Shown in pieces: positions 24,380-33,189 of a DNA stretch of 33,189 nucleotides. The notes below the pieces were generated by a model. The model did no database searches. It was not told the DNA's origin and saw only the letters and a program-made list of their open reading frames with translations. Every line of letters begins with the position of its first letter. Position 1 is the first letter of the stretch. The position numbers and the translations under genes were made by a program. This DNA is from a bacterium (lineage in GTDB: Bacteria; Actinomycetota; Acidimicrobiia; Spongiisociales; JAHEDJ01), in assembly GCA_024641325.1 (NCBI GenBank), contig JAHEDJ010000029.1:1-33189 (forward strand), in the 5' to 3' direction.

Positions 24380-24954
24380 GGATGGGCCCGGTCGGCGTTC
24401 TCGCCCTCCAGGGAGACTTCCGGGAGCACCAGCAGAGCCTCGAACGATCAGGGGTTGAGACTCGTCAGATTAGAAAACCGGCCGACCTGACGGCTGTATC
24501 CGCTCTTGTCATTCCAGGTGGCGAATCGACGACGATCGGACGGCTGGCAACTCTGTACGGGATGATCGAACCACTTCGAGAGGCGATCATAAGCGGGCTG
24601 CCCACTCTCGGCACCTGCGCCGGTCTGATCTTCCTCGCCGCCCAGGTCGTGCGGGACAGTCCGCCCCTGCTCGAAGTCCTGGACGTTGTGGTCGAGCGGA
24701 ATGCCTTCGGTCGGCAAAACGACTCGTTTGAGAACCCGGTGTATGTCGAGGGTCTCGACTCGCCGATCATTGGTGTCTTCATCAGAGCGCCACGGGTTGT
24801 TCGCGTCGGACCGGACGTCCGGGTGCTGGCCACCTACGATGAGCAGATAGTGATGGTGCGGCAGGGCAATATTCTCGCCTGTGCGTTCCATCCGGAGTTG
24901 ACGGACGATCTGCGGATTCATGAGATGTTGCTGAAGATGCGGGAGGAGAACTGA
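24376..24954 (+). CDS. pdxT: Pyridoxal 5'-phosphate synthase glutaminase, PdxT subunit
   Basis: The 192-residue class I glutaminase hydrolyses glutamine and channels ammonia into PdxS. The N-terminus [24 protein letters not shown], the nucleophile loop GTCAGLI (Cys81) and the C-terminal [11 protein letters not shown] with the catalytic His and Glu are all present. The GTG at 24376 overlaps the pdxS stop; the ATG at 24382 (190 aa) is an equally good start. The stop codon overlaps the yebC ATG by one base (TGATG). Confidence 0.96.
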   Translation: MRMGPVGVLALQGDFREHQQSLERSGVETRQIRKPADLTAVSALVIPGGESTTIGRLATLYGMIEPLREAIISGLPTLGTCAGLIFLAAQVVRDSPPLLEVLDVVVERNAFGRQNDSFENPVYVEGLDSPIIGVFIRAPRVVRVGPDVRVLATYDEQIVMVRQGNILACAFHPELTDDLRIHEMLLKMREEN

Positions 24955-25697
24955 TGGCAGGTCATTCCAAATGGGCCAACATCAAGCATCGAAAGGGCCG
25001 CCAGGACGCGGCGCGCGGAAAGCTGTTCGCCAAGCTGGCCAAGGCTATCGAAGCCTCCGCTCGCCAGGGTGGCGGCGACCCGGCGATGAATCCGACCCTG
25101 GCGACTGCGATCGCCAAGGCAAAGGCTGCATCCATGCCGAACGACAACATCGATCGGGCCGTCAAGCGAGGCTCCGGCGAAGGTGCAGATGCCGTTGACT
25201 TCAGCGAGGTCTGGTACGAGGGATACGCCCCGGGGGGTGTTGCGGTATACATCCATGTTCTGACCGATAACCGGAATAGGGCGGCCTCAGACGTCCGGTC
25301 GACGATGACTCGAAATAACGGGAGCCTCGGGGAACCCGGCTCCGTCGGATATCTCTTCGAGCAGAAGGGGTACATCATCGCCACCGGCGACGAGGAGACG
25401 GTGATGCTCGGCGCGCTCGACGCAGGCGCGGAGGATGTTCGTGAATCGGACGGCGCCTTCGAAGTCATCACACCGCCCTCGGACATGCCTTCGATCAAGG
25501 ACGCGTTAGAGGAGTTGGGGGCCATAATCGAATCCGCGGACGTGACCCAGTTGCCCAGCACAACGGTTCCACTCGAAAGGGAGACTGCAGGCAAGGTGCT
25601 TCGCCTCATTGACGCGCTCGAGGATCTCGATGACGTTCAGGATGTCTACGCCAACTTCGACATACCGGATGAGGTTATGGCCGCACTCAGTGAGTGA
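24954..25697 (+). CDS. yebC: YebC/PmpR family protein
   Basis: The 247-residue protein begins [19 protein letters not shown], the invariant YebC start, and continues with the three-domain layout (helical N-terminal domain, then GSLGEPGSVGYLFEQKG and the C-terminal domain with LEDLDDVQDVYANF). Members have been described as DNA-binding regulators and, more recently, as factors that help ribosomes through proline stretches; which applies here is unknown. GGGAGGAG precedes the ATG. It is the last gene of the pimA-pdx block; a 115-bp gap with a short heptamer repeat follows before ruvC, the usual next gene. Confidence 0.95.
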   Translation: MAGHSKWANIKHRKGRQDAARGKLFAKLAKAIEASARQGGGDPAMNPTLATAIAKAKAASMPNDNIDRAVKRGSGEGADAVDFSEVWYEGYAPGGVAVYIHVLTDNRNRAASDVRSTMTRNNGSLGEPGSVGYLFEQKGYIIATGDEETVMLGALDAGAEDVRESDGAFEVITPPSDMPSIKDALEELGAIIESADVTQLPSTTVPLERETAGKVLRLIDALEDLDDVQDVYANFDIPDEVMAALSE

Positions 25698-25714
25698 GAC
25701 GCTTCGGTTCCCCG

Positions 25715-25730
25715 GTACCCAGTACCCAGT
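25715..25730. repeat. Two-copy heptamer repeat in the yebC-ruvC gap
   Basis: GTACCCA occurs twice in direct 7-base register, followed by GT. Read on the minus strand it is ACTGGGT twice, then ACCGGGG. It is short and could be chance alone, but its period matches the arrays near gltA and queA. Confidence 0.35.
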
Positions 25731-25812
25731 CGGATCCTCGGCTCGTTGTAGGTTGCATGTCACCACCGAAATACTTCATATGGGGCAGCCGGCAGCCTAG
25801 GCTCCCGTACAT

Positions 25813-26304
25813 ATGTTCGTTTTGGGTATCGATCCCGGACTCACCAGAACCGGTTATGGGCTCGTCGACAAGACTGCCGATGGGCCCCGTCTCCGTGCAG
25901 TCGGCGTGATCCGAACCGAGACCGGAGATCCTATCGCGCAGCGTTTGCTGGAGTTGCATCGTGATCTGACCGAGATCATCGAAGAACACTGCCCGGACGC
26001 CATGGCTATCGAACAGGTATTTACCAACAAGAATCTCCGAACGTCGATTGCCGTCGGGCGGGCCTCCGGCGTCGCTTTGCTGGCGGCAGCCGCAGCCGGG
26101 CTTCCTGTTCACGAGTACACGCCTACGCAGGTGAAATCGGCGGTGGCCGGCTTCGGCCAGGCCGACAAACGACAGGTTCAGCGTATGGTGGCTCAGCGTC
26201 TCGGGTTGGTGGAGGCACCGAAGCCGGCAGATGCCGCGGACGCGCTGGCAGTTGCTCTCTGCCATCTGCAGGCCTTTCGCCTGGCAGCAAGGATGCCGGG
26301 ATGA
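25813..26304 (+). CDS. ruvC: Holliday junction endonuclease RuvC
   Basis: The 163-residue RNase H-fold resolvase carries the four acidic metal ligands at the expected spacing: Asp7 (VLGIDPG), Glu67 (AIEQVF), Asp140 and Asp143 (PADAADALA). It cuts four-way junctions symmetrically together with RuvAB. The ATG gives the standard N-terminus. No strong Shine-Dalgarno is seen before it, and the 115-bp gap upstream probably holds its promoter. It overlaps ruvA by ATGA. Confidence 0.97.
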   Translation: MFVLGIDPGLTRTGYGLVDKTADGPRLRAVGVIRTETGDPIAQRLLELHRDLTEIIEEHCPDAMAIEQVFTNKNLRTSIAVGRASGVALLAAAAAGLPVHEYTPTQVKSAVAGFGQADKRQVQRMVAQRLGLVEAPKPADAADALAVALCHLQAFRLAARMPG

Positions 26305-26876
26305 TCGGTCGTCTCAGGGGAACAATCGTCGCTCGTCGCACCGGCGGCGTGACCCTCGACGTTGCCGGCGTCGGGTACGAGGTCATCGTGACTCCACAGA
26401 CCCTCAGCTCTGTTCCGGGCGTTGGAGAAGCCGCCGTACTTCACACCCATCTGCACGTTCGTGAGGACGCGATGACTTTTTACGGCTTCGCGGATGAGCC
26501 GGGGCGCGACATGTTCCGGCTGCTCTTGGCGACCTCGGGCATCGGTCCGAAAGTGGCGATGGCGATCCTGGGCAGTCTGCGGGTCGATGAGCTTCATCGC
26601 GCCGTCATCGGAGAAGATATCGATGCCCTCACCGTCGTGCCAGGCATCGGCAAGCGGAGCGCGCAGAGGCTATTGATCGACCTCAAGCCGAAACTGGTTG
26701 ATGCCGACTATGTCTCGCTCGGGGGAGACTCCGGGTCCGGACGAGTTCGCGAGGCTCTCGAAGGGCTCGGCTACGCGGCAGCGGAGATCCGTGAAATCAT
26801 TCCGGAGATTCCCGAAGATGCGCCTCTGGAGGAGCAGCTCCGGGTGGCGCTGAGGGCGTTGGGGCGACAAGCATGA
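26301..26876 (+). CDS. ruvA: Holliday junction branch migration protein RuvA
   Basis: The 191-residue protein has RuvA's three domains: an N-terminal OB fold ([20 protein letters not shown]), a central pair of helix-hairpin-helix motifs ([17 protein letters not shown] and [19 protein letters not shown]) that grip junction DNA, and a C-terminal domain ([13 protein letters not shown]) that contacts RuvB. Length is normal. It overlaps ruvC and ruvB by ATGA at both ends, so the three are translationally coupled. Confidence 0.97.
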   Translation: MIGRLRGTIVARRTGGVTLDVAGVGYEVIVTPQTLSSVPGVGEAAVLHTHLHVREDAMTFYGFADEPGRDMFRLLLATSGIGPKVAMAILGSLRVDELHRAVIGEDIDALTVVPGIGKRSAQRLLIDLKPKLVDADYVSLGGDSGSGRVREALEGLGYAAAEIREIIPEIPEDAPLEEQLRVALRALGRQA

Positions 26877-27904
26877 GAGAAGAGCGGATCCTGATGGTCG
26901 ATCCGGTGAGTGAAGAAGAGCAGGCGACCGAACAAAGCCTCCGGCCACGCCGCCTCGACGACTTCGTCGGTCAGCCGAAGCTAAAGGAACGACTCGGCAT
27001 TTCGATTGACGCAGCGGCGCAGCTGGGTAGACCACTCGACCACGTTTTGTTGTCCGGCCCGCCGGGGCTCGGTAAGACAACCTTGGCAACCATCCTCGCC
27101 AACGAACTCGGCACTCGCCTCCGTGTCACGTCAGGACCGGCGCTCGAGCGACCCGGCGACCTGGCTTCGATGCTGACCAATCTCGAGCAGGGTGATGTGT
27201 TCTTTGTCGATGAGATCCACCGACTGCCCAGAATCGTCGAAGAGGTCCTCTATCCGGCTATGGAGGATTTTGAACTCGACATCATCCTCGGCAAGGGACC
27301 GTCCGCTCAGTCGATTCGACTCGACCTACCTCGTTTCACGCTGGTCGGGGCAACAACGCGCAAGGGCAAGGTGACCGCTCCTCTGCGGGACAGATTCGGA
27401 ATCGTCGACAAACTGGATTACTACGAGGCCTCCGACCTGAAGGCGATCGTCACCCGGTCGGCTGCGATTCTCGACGTGGACATCACCGAAGATGGGGCGA
27501 GGATCATCTCACGCCGGAGCAGGGGAACGCCCAGAATCGCCAATCGGTTGCTGGCACGGGTCAGGGATTATGCCATCGCGCGCGCCGGCGGCATCGTCGA
27601 TGAAGCTACAACCCTGAAGGCGCTCGAGATCTTCGAAGTCGACGAGTTGGGGCTCGACAAAGTCGACAGAGCGATCATTGCCTCCATCGTGAACAAGTTC
27701 GGAGGTGGGCCCGTAGGCCTCTCCACTTTGGCGATCGCGGTCGGGGAAGAACCGGAGACGGTTGAAGACGCCTACGAGCCGTTCCTGCTCCAGATTGGCC
27801 TGCTGCAGCGCACCCCTCGCGGGCGGATGGCGACCGCCTCCGCCTACACGCACCTGGGACTCGAGCCCCCTGCGACCCCGCAGCAGATCCTGCCGGGGAC
27901 CTAG
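26873..27904 (+). CDS. ruvB: Holliday junction branch migration ATPase RuvB
   Basis: The 343-residue AAA+ motor has Walker [10 protein letters not shown] (residues 62-70), Walker B with DEIH (113-116), the sensor segment [19 protein letters not shown] with its arginine finger, and the C-terminal winged helix ([12 protein letters not shown]). It drives branch migration on RuvA-bound junctions. The ATG at 26873 overlaps the ruvA stop (ATGA); a second Met at residue 8 is possible. The stop is followed 2 bases later by a degenerate heptamer array instead of another gene. Confidence 0.97.
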   Translation: MREERILMVDPVSEEEQATEQSLRPRRLDDFVGQPKLKERLGISIDAAAQLGRPLDHVLLSGPPGLGKTTLATILANELGTRLRVTSGPALERPGDLASMLTNLEQGDVFFVDEIHRLPRIVEEVLYPAMEDFELDIILGKGPSAQSIRLDLPRFTLVGATTRKGKVTAPLRDRFGIVDKLDYYEASDLKAIVTRSAAILDVDITEDGARIISRRSRGTPRIANRLLARVRDYAIARAGGIVDEATTLKALEIFEVDELGLDKVDRAIIASIVNKFGGGPVGLSTLAIAVGEEPETVEDAYEPFLLQIGLLQRTPRGRMATASAYTHLGLEPPATPQQILPGT

Positions 27905-27906
27905 AG

Positions 27907-27955
27907 GGCCGTTGGCTGCTGGCTATTGGCTACTGGCCGTTGGCCGTTGGCCGTT
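27907..27955 (+). repeat. Degenerate heptamer array, 7 units
   Basis: Seven contiguous 7-base units of the form GGCNNNT: GGCCGTT, GGCTGCT, GGCTATT, GGCTACT, then GGCCGTT three times. A broken eighth unit GGTCGCG follows. The first three bases and the last are fixed while the middle varies. The array starts 2 bases after the ruvB stop. Confidence 0.85.
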
Positions 27956-27986
27956 GGTCGCGTAGTCGTGACGATCGAATCTGCCG

Positions 27987-28017
27987 TTGACCGAATAGGT
28001 GTTTGACACGGTATGGC
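27987..28017 (+). promoter_or_regulatory. Candidate queA promoter between two heptamer arrays
   Basis: TTGACC (27987-27992) and TATGGC (28012-28017) are separated by 19 bases. A second, exact TTGACA lies at 28003-28008, but its -10 partner near 28026 is poor. Either would start a transcript just before the 18-copy array, placing the repeats in the queA leader. This is a visual call. Confidence 0.35.
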
Positions 28018-28034
28018 GTAGCGGTGAATGCTTC

Positions 28035-28160
<126 letters not shown>

Positions 28161-28177
28161 ACCTAAGCTCCCCCTCG

Positions 28178-30324
<2,147 letters not shown>

Positions 30325-30336
30325 CATCCGGCCGGA

Positions 30337-30351
30337 GCCCGCATAGCGGGC
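30337..30351 (+). terminator. Small hairpin between tgt and yajC
   Basis: GCCCGC pairs with GCGGGC around ATA, followed by CATCTTTG. The stem is short and the T run weak, so it may only lower read-through from tgt into yajC. Confidence 0.4.
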
Positions 30352-30370
30352 CATCTTTGTGGAGAGCAAT

Positions 30371-30661
30371 GTGATCCTTGCCCAAGCTGCTGAAACTCAG
30401 CCAAGTTCAATACCAACACTGATTCTGTTCCTGTTTCTCGGAGTGGTCTTCTATCTGATGATCATTCGGCCGCAGCGTTCGCGCATGCGTAAGCAGCAGG
30501 AGTTGGCCGATTCTCTAGAGATCGGCGACCGGGTTCAGACCGTAGGCGGTATCTTCGGGGCCGTTCGACGCATCGATGAGGACGGTGTCGTTCTTGATGT
30601 CGAGAATGGCGCACTGAAGTTCAGCAAACGAGCTATCGCCTCCAAGGTCAACCAAGACTGA
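30371..30661 (+). CDS. yajC: Sec translocase accessory protein YajC
   Basis: The 96-residue protein has one transmembrane helix near the N-terminus (PTLILFLFLGVVFYLMI) directly followed by the family signature IRPQRSRMRKQQE. The cytoplasmic DUF150-like part follows, with IGDRVQTVGGIFGAVRRID. YajC joins SecDF in the complex that helps SecYEG export proteins. I chose the GTG at 30371 because GGAGAG lies 6 bases before it; a GTG at 30359 would add four residues but has no such site. The stop overlaps the secD start (TGATG). Confidence 0.93.
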   Translation: MILAQAAETQPSSIPTLILFLFLGVVFYLMIIRPQRSRMRKQQELADSLEIGDRVQTVGGIFGAVRRIDEDGVVLDVENGALKFSKRAIASKVNQD

Positions 30662-32136
30662 TGTCCAGACGGGTTGTTGCGCTATCGGTGATCATGGCGA
30701 TCGCCTGGGGTGGCCTTGCGTTGGCCTTGGCCAACGACATGGCACCCAAGCTGGGCCTCGACCTTCAGGGTGGTACCTCTGTAATCCTTCGCGCTCCCGA
30801 AGGAACGGACGCGGATGTTCTCGAGAAGGCTGTAGAGACCATGCGGCGACGCATCGAGGCAATCGGAGGCGTTCAGGAGCCGGAGATTCAGGTGTCGGGT
30901 GACCGCAATGTTCTGATCCAACTCCCCGGCGTCACCGACCAGGAACAGGCTCTCAGCGTAGTCGGGCAAACCGGTCAGCTGTCGTTTCGTCCTGTTCTGG
31001 CCCAGAGCGACTCCTTGGGGGACATCTTCAACAGCACGGAGACAACTCTGGCCACCGATTCCGGGGATTCAGCGACGTCGACCACTTCGACCACCCTGCC
31101 CGGTATCGATCCCGTTACGGGGCTGACGATCAAAGATGACCCGAGCCAACCGGCGTGGCTTGCCTCATATCTTCCCGACGGGACCATCGATGAGGTGCTC
31201 TTCCTCGATGGCTCCGATCTGCTCGGTGAACAAGTCGACGAAGCGCTTCCGTATTTCGATCCGACTGAGAACCGGTGGGTCGTGCAGCTGGGCCTCGACG
31301 CTGAGGGCGCTCAGGCATTTGAAGTGATGACGAAGGCTGCCGCGCAGTACGGGTTGTACGTTGACCCGCAGCGCCGCATTGCCATCGTCCTCGATGGTGA
31401 GATCATGTCGGCGCCCTGGGTCACTCCTGATGAGGGCATCAGCGGTGGCACGGCCATCATCAGCACCGGATCACAGGGAGAGGCAAATGACCTGTCCGTC
31501 GTTCTCCGATACGGTTCGCTCCCGATTTCGTTTGAACGCCTGGATGTGAAAAAGGTCTCAGCAACACTCGGATCTGACTCACTGCAGGGCGGTTTGCTGG
31601 CCGGTGTCGGTGGGTTGGTGCTGGTCGCTATTGCGGTGATTCTCTACTACCGGGTGCTCGGTCTGGTAACGGTGCTCGGAATCACCGTCTTTGGAAGCTT
31701 GCTGATCGCCATTATCGGCACCATGGGACGCGTATCGGGGCTTACCCTCACTCTCTCGGGGGTGACCGGGATCATCGTTTCGATCGGTATTACCGCCGAC
31801 TCCTACATCGTCTTCTTCGAACGTATAAAGGAAGAAGTCCGCGGCGGGAGACCGCTCCTGCTGGCCGTCGACGAGGGATTCTCACGGGCATATCGTACGA
31901 TCCTGACCGCGGACACGGTTTCGTTCATGGGCGCGTTCCTGCTCTACGTTTTGGCCATCGGCCCGGTCAAGGGTTTCGCCCTCTCATTGGGCATCGCCAC
32001 GCTCGTTGACGTAGTAGTGGCCTTTGTGTTCACAAAGAACGCCGTCGCGATTCTTGCCCGAACTCATCTCGGAGAGGGTGGTTGGTTCTCGATCAGGGGC
32101 GCTTCGGGTGTGGTACCGGAAAGGGTCGCATCATGA
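30661..32136 (+). CDS. secD: Protein translocase subunit SecD
   Basis: The 491-residue SecD has transmembrane helix 1 (about 5-23) and the D1 signature LGLDLQGGTSVILRA. The large extracytoplasmic P1 domain with MRRRIEAIGGVQEPEIQ follows. A five-helix C-terminal block then runs from about residue 305, including the conserved GVTGIIVSIGITADSYIVFFERIKEE. A Ser/Thr-rich insert (about residues 125-145) interrupts the P1 domain. SecDF uses the proton gradient to pull exported chains across. It overlaps yajC (TGATG) and secF (ATGA), so all three are coupled. Confidence 0.96.
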   Translation: MSRRVVALSVIMAIAWGGLALALANDMAPKLGLDLQGGTSVILRAPEGTDADVLEKAVETMRRRIEAIGGVQEPEIQVSGDRNVLIQLPGVTDQEQALSVVGQTGQLSFRPVLAQSDSLGDIFNSTETTLATDSGDSATSTTSTTLPGIDPVTGLTIKDDPSQPAWLASYLPDGTIDEVLFLDGSDLLGEQVDEALPYFDPTENRWVVQLGLDAEGAQAFEVMTKAAAQYGLYVDPQRRIAIVLDGEIMSAPWVTPDEGISGGTAIISTGSQGEANDLSVVLRYGSLPISFERLDVKKVSATLGSDSLQGGLLAGVGGLVLVAIAVILYYRVLGLVTVLGITVFGSLLIAIIGTMGRVSGLTLTLSGVTGIIVSIGITADSYIVFFERIKEEVRGGRPLLLAVDEGFSRAYRTILTADTVSFMGAFLLYVLAIGPVKGFALSLGIATLVDVVVAFVFTKNAVAILARTHLGEGGWFSIRGASGVVPERVAS

Positions 32137-33189
32137 GCACATTCTCCCGGTTGTATCGGGCCGAGACGGAGTACGACTTCGTTGGCAAAGCTCGCGTCTG
32201 GCTGATTCTGTCGGGCAGCTTGCTTGCGCTGTCCGTGCTCGGGTTCTTGATTCGCGGCCTCAATCTCAATGTTGACTTCGAGGGTGGCGTCATCGTTCAG
32301 GTCGCCAACGAGACCGATTCGACCGTTGCCGACATGAGAGAAGCACTGACGTCGATCGGCTTGGGAGATGCCCGCATCGAGTTCCTCGACTCGCTCGACG
32401 GTGCTAGCTCTTTCCGGGTGCGAACTCAGGCGCTCGACGAAACGCTCGAGTCGACCTTCGTGCACACCGTCGCTGATCTTGCCGGAGTCGGCATCGAAGA
32501 GACCGACGTCGACGCGGTCGGGCCCACGTTTGGTCAGGAGATCACCAGACGGGCCGTTCAAGCGCTGGTGGTGTTCCTCATCGTTGTAGCCCTCTTCATA
32601 GCCTGGCGCTTTGAGTGGAAGATGGCGATGGCCGGACTCACTGCGTTGTTCCACGATCTGGTCATTACGTTTGGTGTCTATGCGCTGGTCGGTTTCGAGG
32701 TGACGCCGGCGACTGTGGTAGCAGTGCTGACCATCCTCGGCTACTCGCTCTATGACACGGTCGTGGTCTTCGACAAAGTAAACGAGAACGTCGAATCGTG
32801 GAGCGATAAGCACACCTACACGGAGGTCGTCAACAAGGCGATGAACGAGGTGCTGATGCGGTCCATCAATACCTCTCTGACAAGCCTGTTACCGGTCGGG
32901 TCGTTGTTGTTCGTTGGTTCGTATCTCCTCGGTGCCAGCACGCTTCGCGAGTTCGCGCTCGCTTTGTTCGTCGGCATCGGGGCCGGGACCTACTCATCGA
33001 TCTTCGTAGCGTCGCCTTTGCTGGCAGTCTGGAAAGAAAAAGAGGATCACTGGATCAACCATCGCCGCCGGCTGGAAGGCCGTCGCGATGCGAGAATCGC
33101 CAAAGCATCCACCATCCCGGCCGCCGCGCCGCAGGCATCCAGACCGCCTTCTTCCGGCGGGGCCACGCCCAGGCCCCCAAAGAAGAAGC
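32133..33189 (+). CDS. secF: Protein translocase subunit SecF (3' end beyond the window)
   Basis: The ATG overlaps the secD stop (ATGA). The 352 codons visible encode transmembrane helix 1 (about 22-42), the NVDFEGG signature, a short periplasmic P4-type domain and a five-helix block with GYSLYDTVVVFDKVNENV and MRSINTSLTSLLPV. A basic cytoplasmic tail rich in Arg, Ala and Pro comes last. No stop codon is reached by 33189, so the C-terminus is cut by the window edge. The core domain is complete; only part of the charged tail is missing. Confidence 0.96.
   Translation, partial: MSTFSRLYRAETEYDFVGKARVWLILSGSLLALSVLGFLIRGLNLNVDFEGGVIVQVANETDSTVADMREALTSIGLGDARIEFLDSLDGASSFRVRTQALDETLESTFVHTVADLAGVGIEETDVDAVGPTFGQEITRRAVQALVVFLIVVALFIAWRFEWKMAMAGLTALFHDLVITFGVYALVGFEVTPATVVAVLTILGYSLYDTVVVFDKVNENVESWSDKHTYTEVVNKAMNEVLMRSINTSLTSLLPVGSLLFVGSYLLGASTLREFALALFVGIGAGTYSSIFVASPLLAVWKEKEDHWINHRRRLEGRRDARIAKASTIPAAAPQASRPPSSGGATPRPPKKK

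Overview
The window is high-GC bacterial DNA, most likely from an actinobacterium, and I would guess the class Acidimicrobiia. The evidence is a mycothiol synthase (MshD), the phosphatidylinositol-phosphate synthase / PatA-like acyltransferase / PimA-like mannosyltransferase trio, an EF-G2-type elongation factor paralogue, Thr-rich linkers in exported proteins, and the order thrS ... pgsA-patA-pimA ... pdxS-pdxT-yebC-ruvC-ruvA-ruvB ... yajC-secD-secF. The presence of queA-tgt (queuosine) and of a SudB/SudA (NfnAB-like) flavoprotein pair makes a typical mycobacterium or streptomycete less likely. The class is an inference; actinobacterial affiliation is well supported.

Region 1 (1-5.8 kb) is accessory DNA hung on two tRNA-Val genes, with anticodons GAC and CAC, each followed by a very similar intrinsic terminator. 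It holds a 57-residue repeat protein with three near-identical FEDPIVA decapeptides, a decayed C-terminal piece of a phage terminase large subunit, two secreted lipoproteins (one with a GHEHDFE motif like that of NPP1-type proteins), a gene fragment, a small membrane protein, a small helical protein, a zincin-type metallopeptidase and an orphan 3' gene end with its terminator. It reads like the residue of repeated insertion and decay next to tRNA genes.

Region 2 (5.8-16.3 kb) is a patchwork of short units on both strands: sudB-sudA, a two-domain methyltransferase, maf, a patatin-like lipase, mshD, a small zinc-ribbon membrane protein, an aminoglycoside-phosphotransferase-fold protein with altered catalytic residues, then thrS coupled to a small membrane protein. 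Convergent pairs are separated by strong bidirectional hairpins.

Region 3 (16.3-19.8 kb) is a minus-strand pair, EF-G2 then citrate synthase.

Region 4 (19.8-33.2 kb) is a long plus-strand housekeeping run with many ATGA/GTGA/TGATG overlaps. It covers phosphatidylinositol mannoside synthesis (pgsA, patA, pimA), a DUF3048 protein, PLP synthase (pdxS, pdxT), YebC, Holliday-junction processing (ruvC, ruvA, ruvB), queuosine tRNA modification (queA, tgt) and the Sec accessory complex (yajC, secD, secF, the last cut by the window end).

The most unusual structure is a family of intergenic heptamer arrays. There are 18 perfect copies of a 7-bp unit directly before queA, 7 degenerate copies after ruvB, and short versions after gltA and after yebC. 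The most unusual gene is the small FEDPIVA-repeat protein at 419-592, which has a good ribosome binding site, synonymous-only divergence in its repeat cores and a possible DevR/DosR-like operator upstream.
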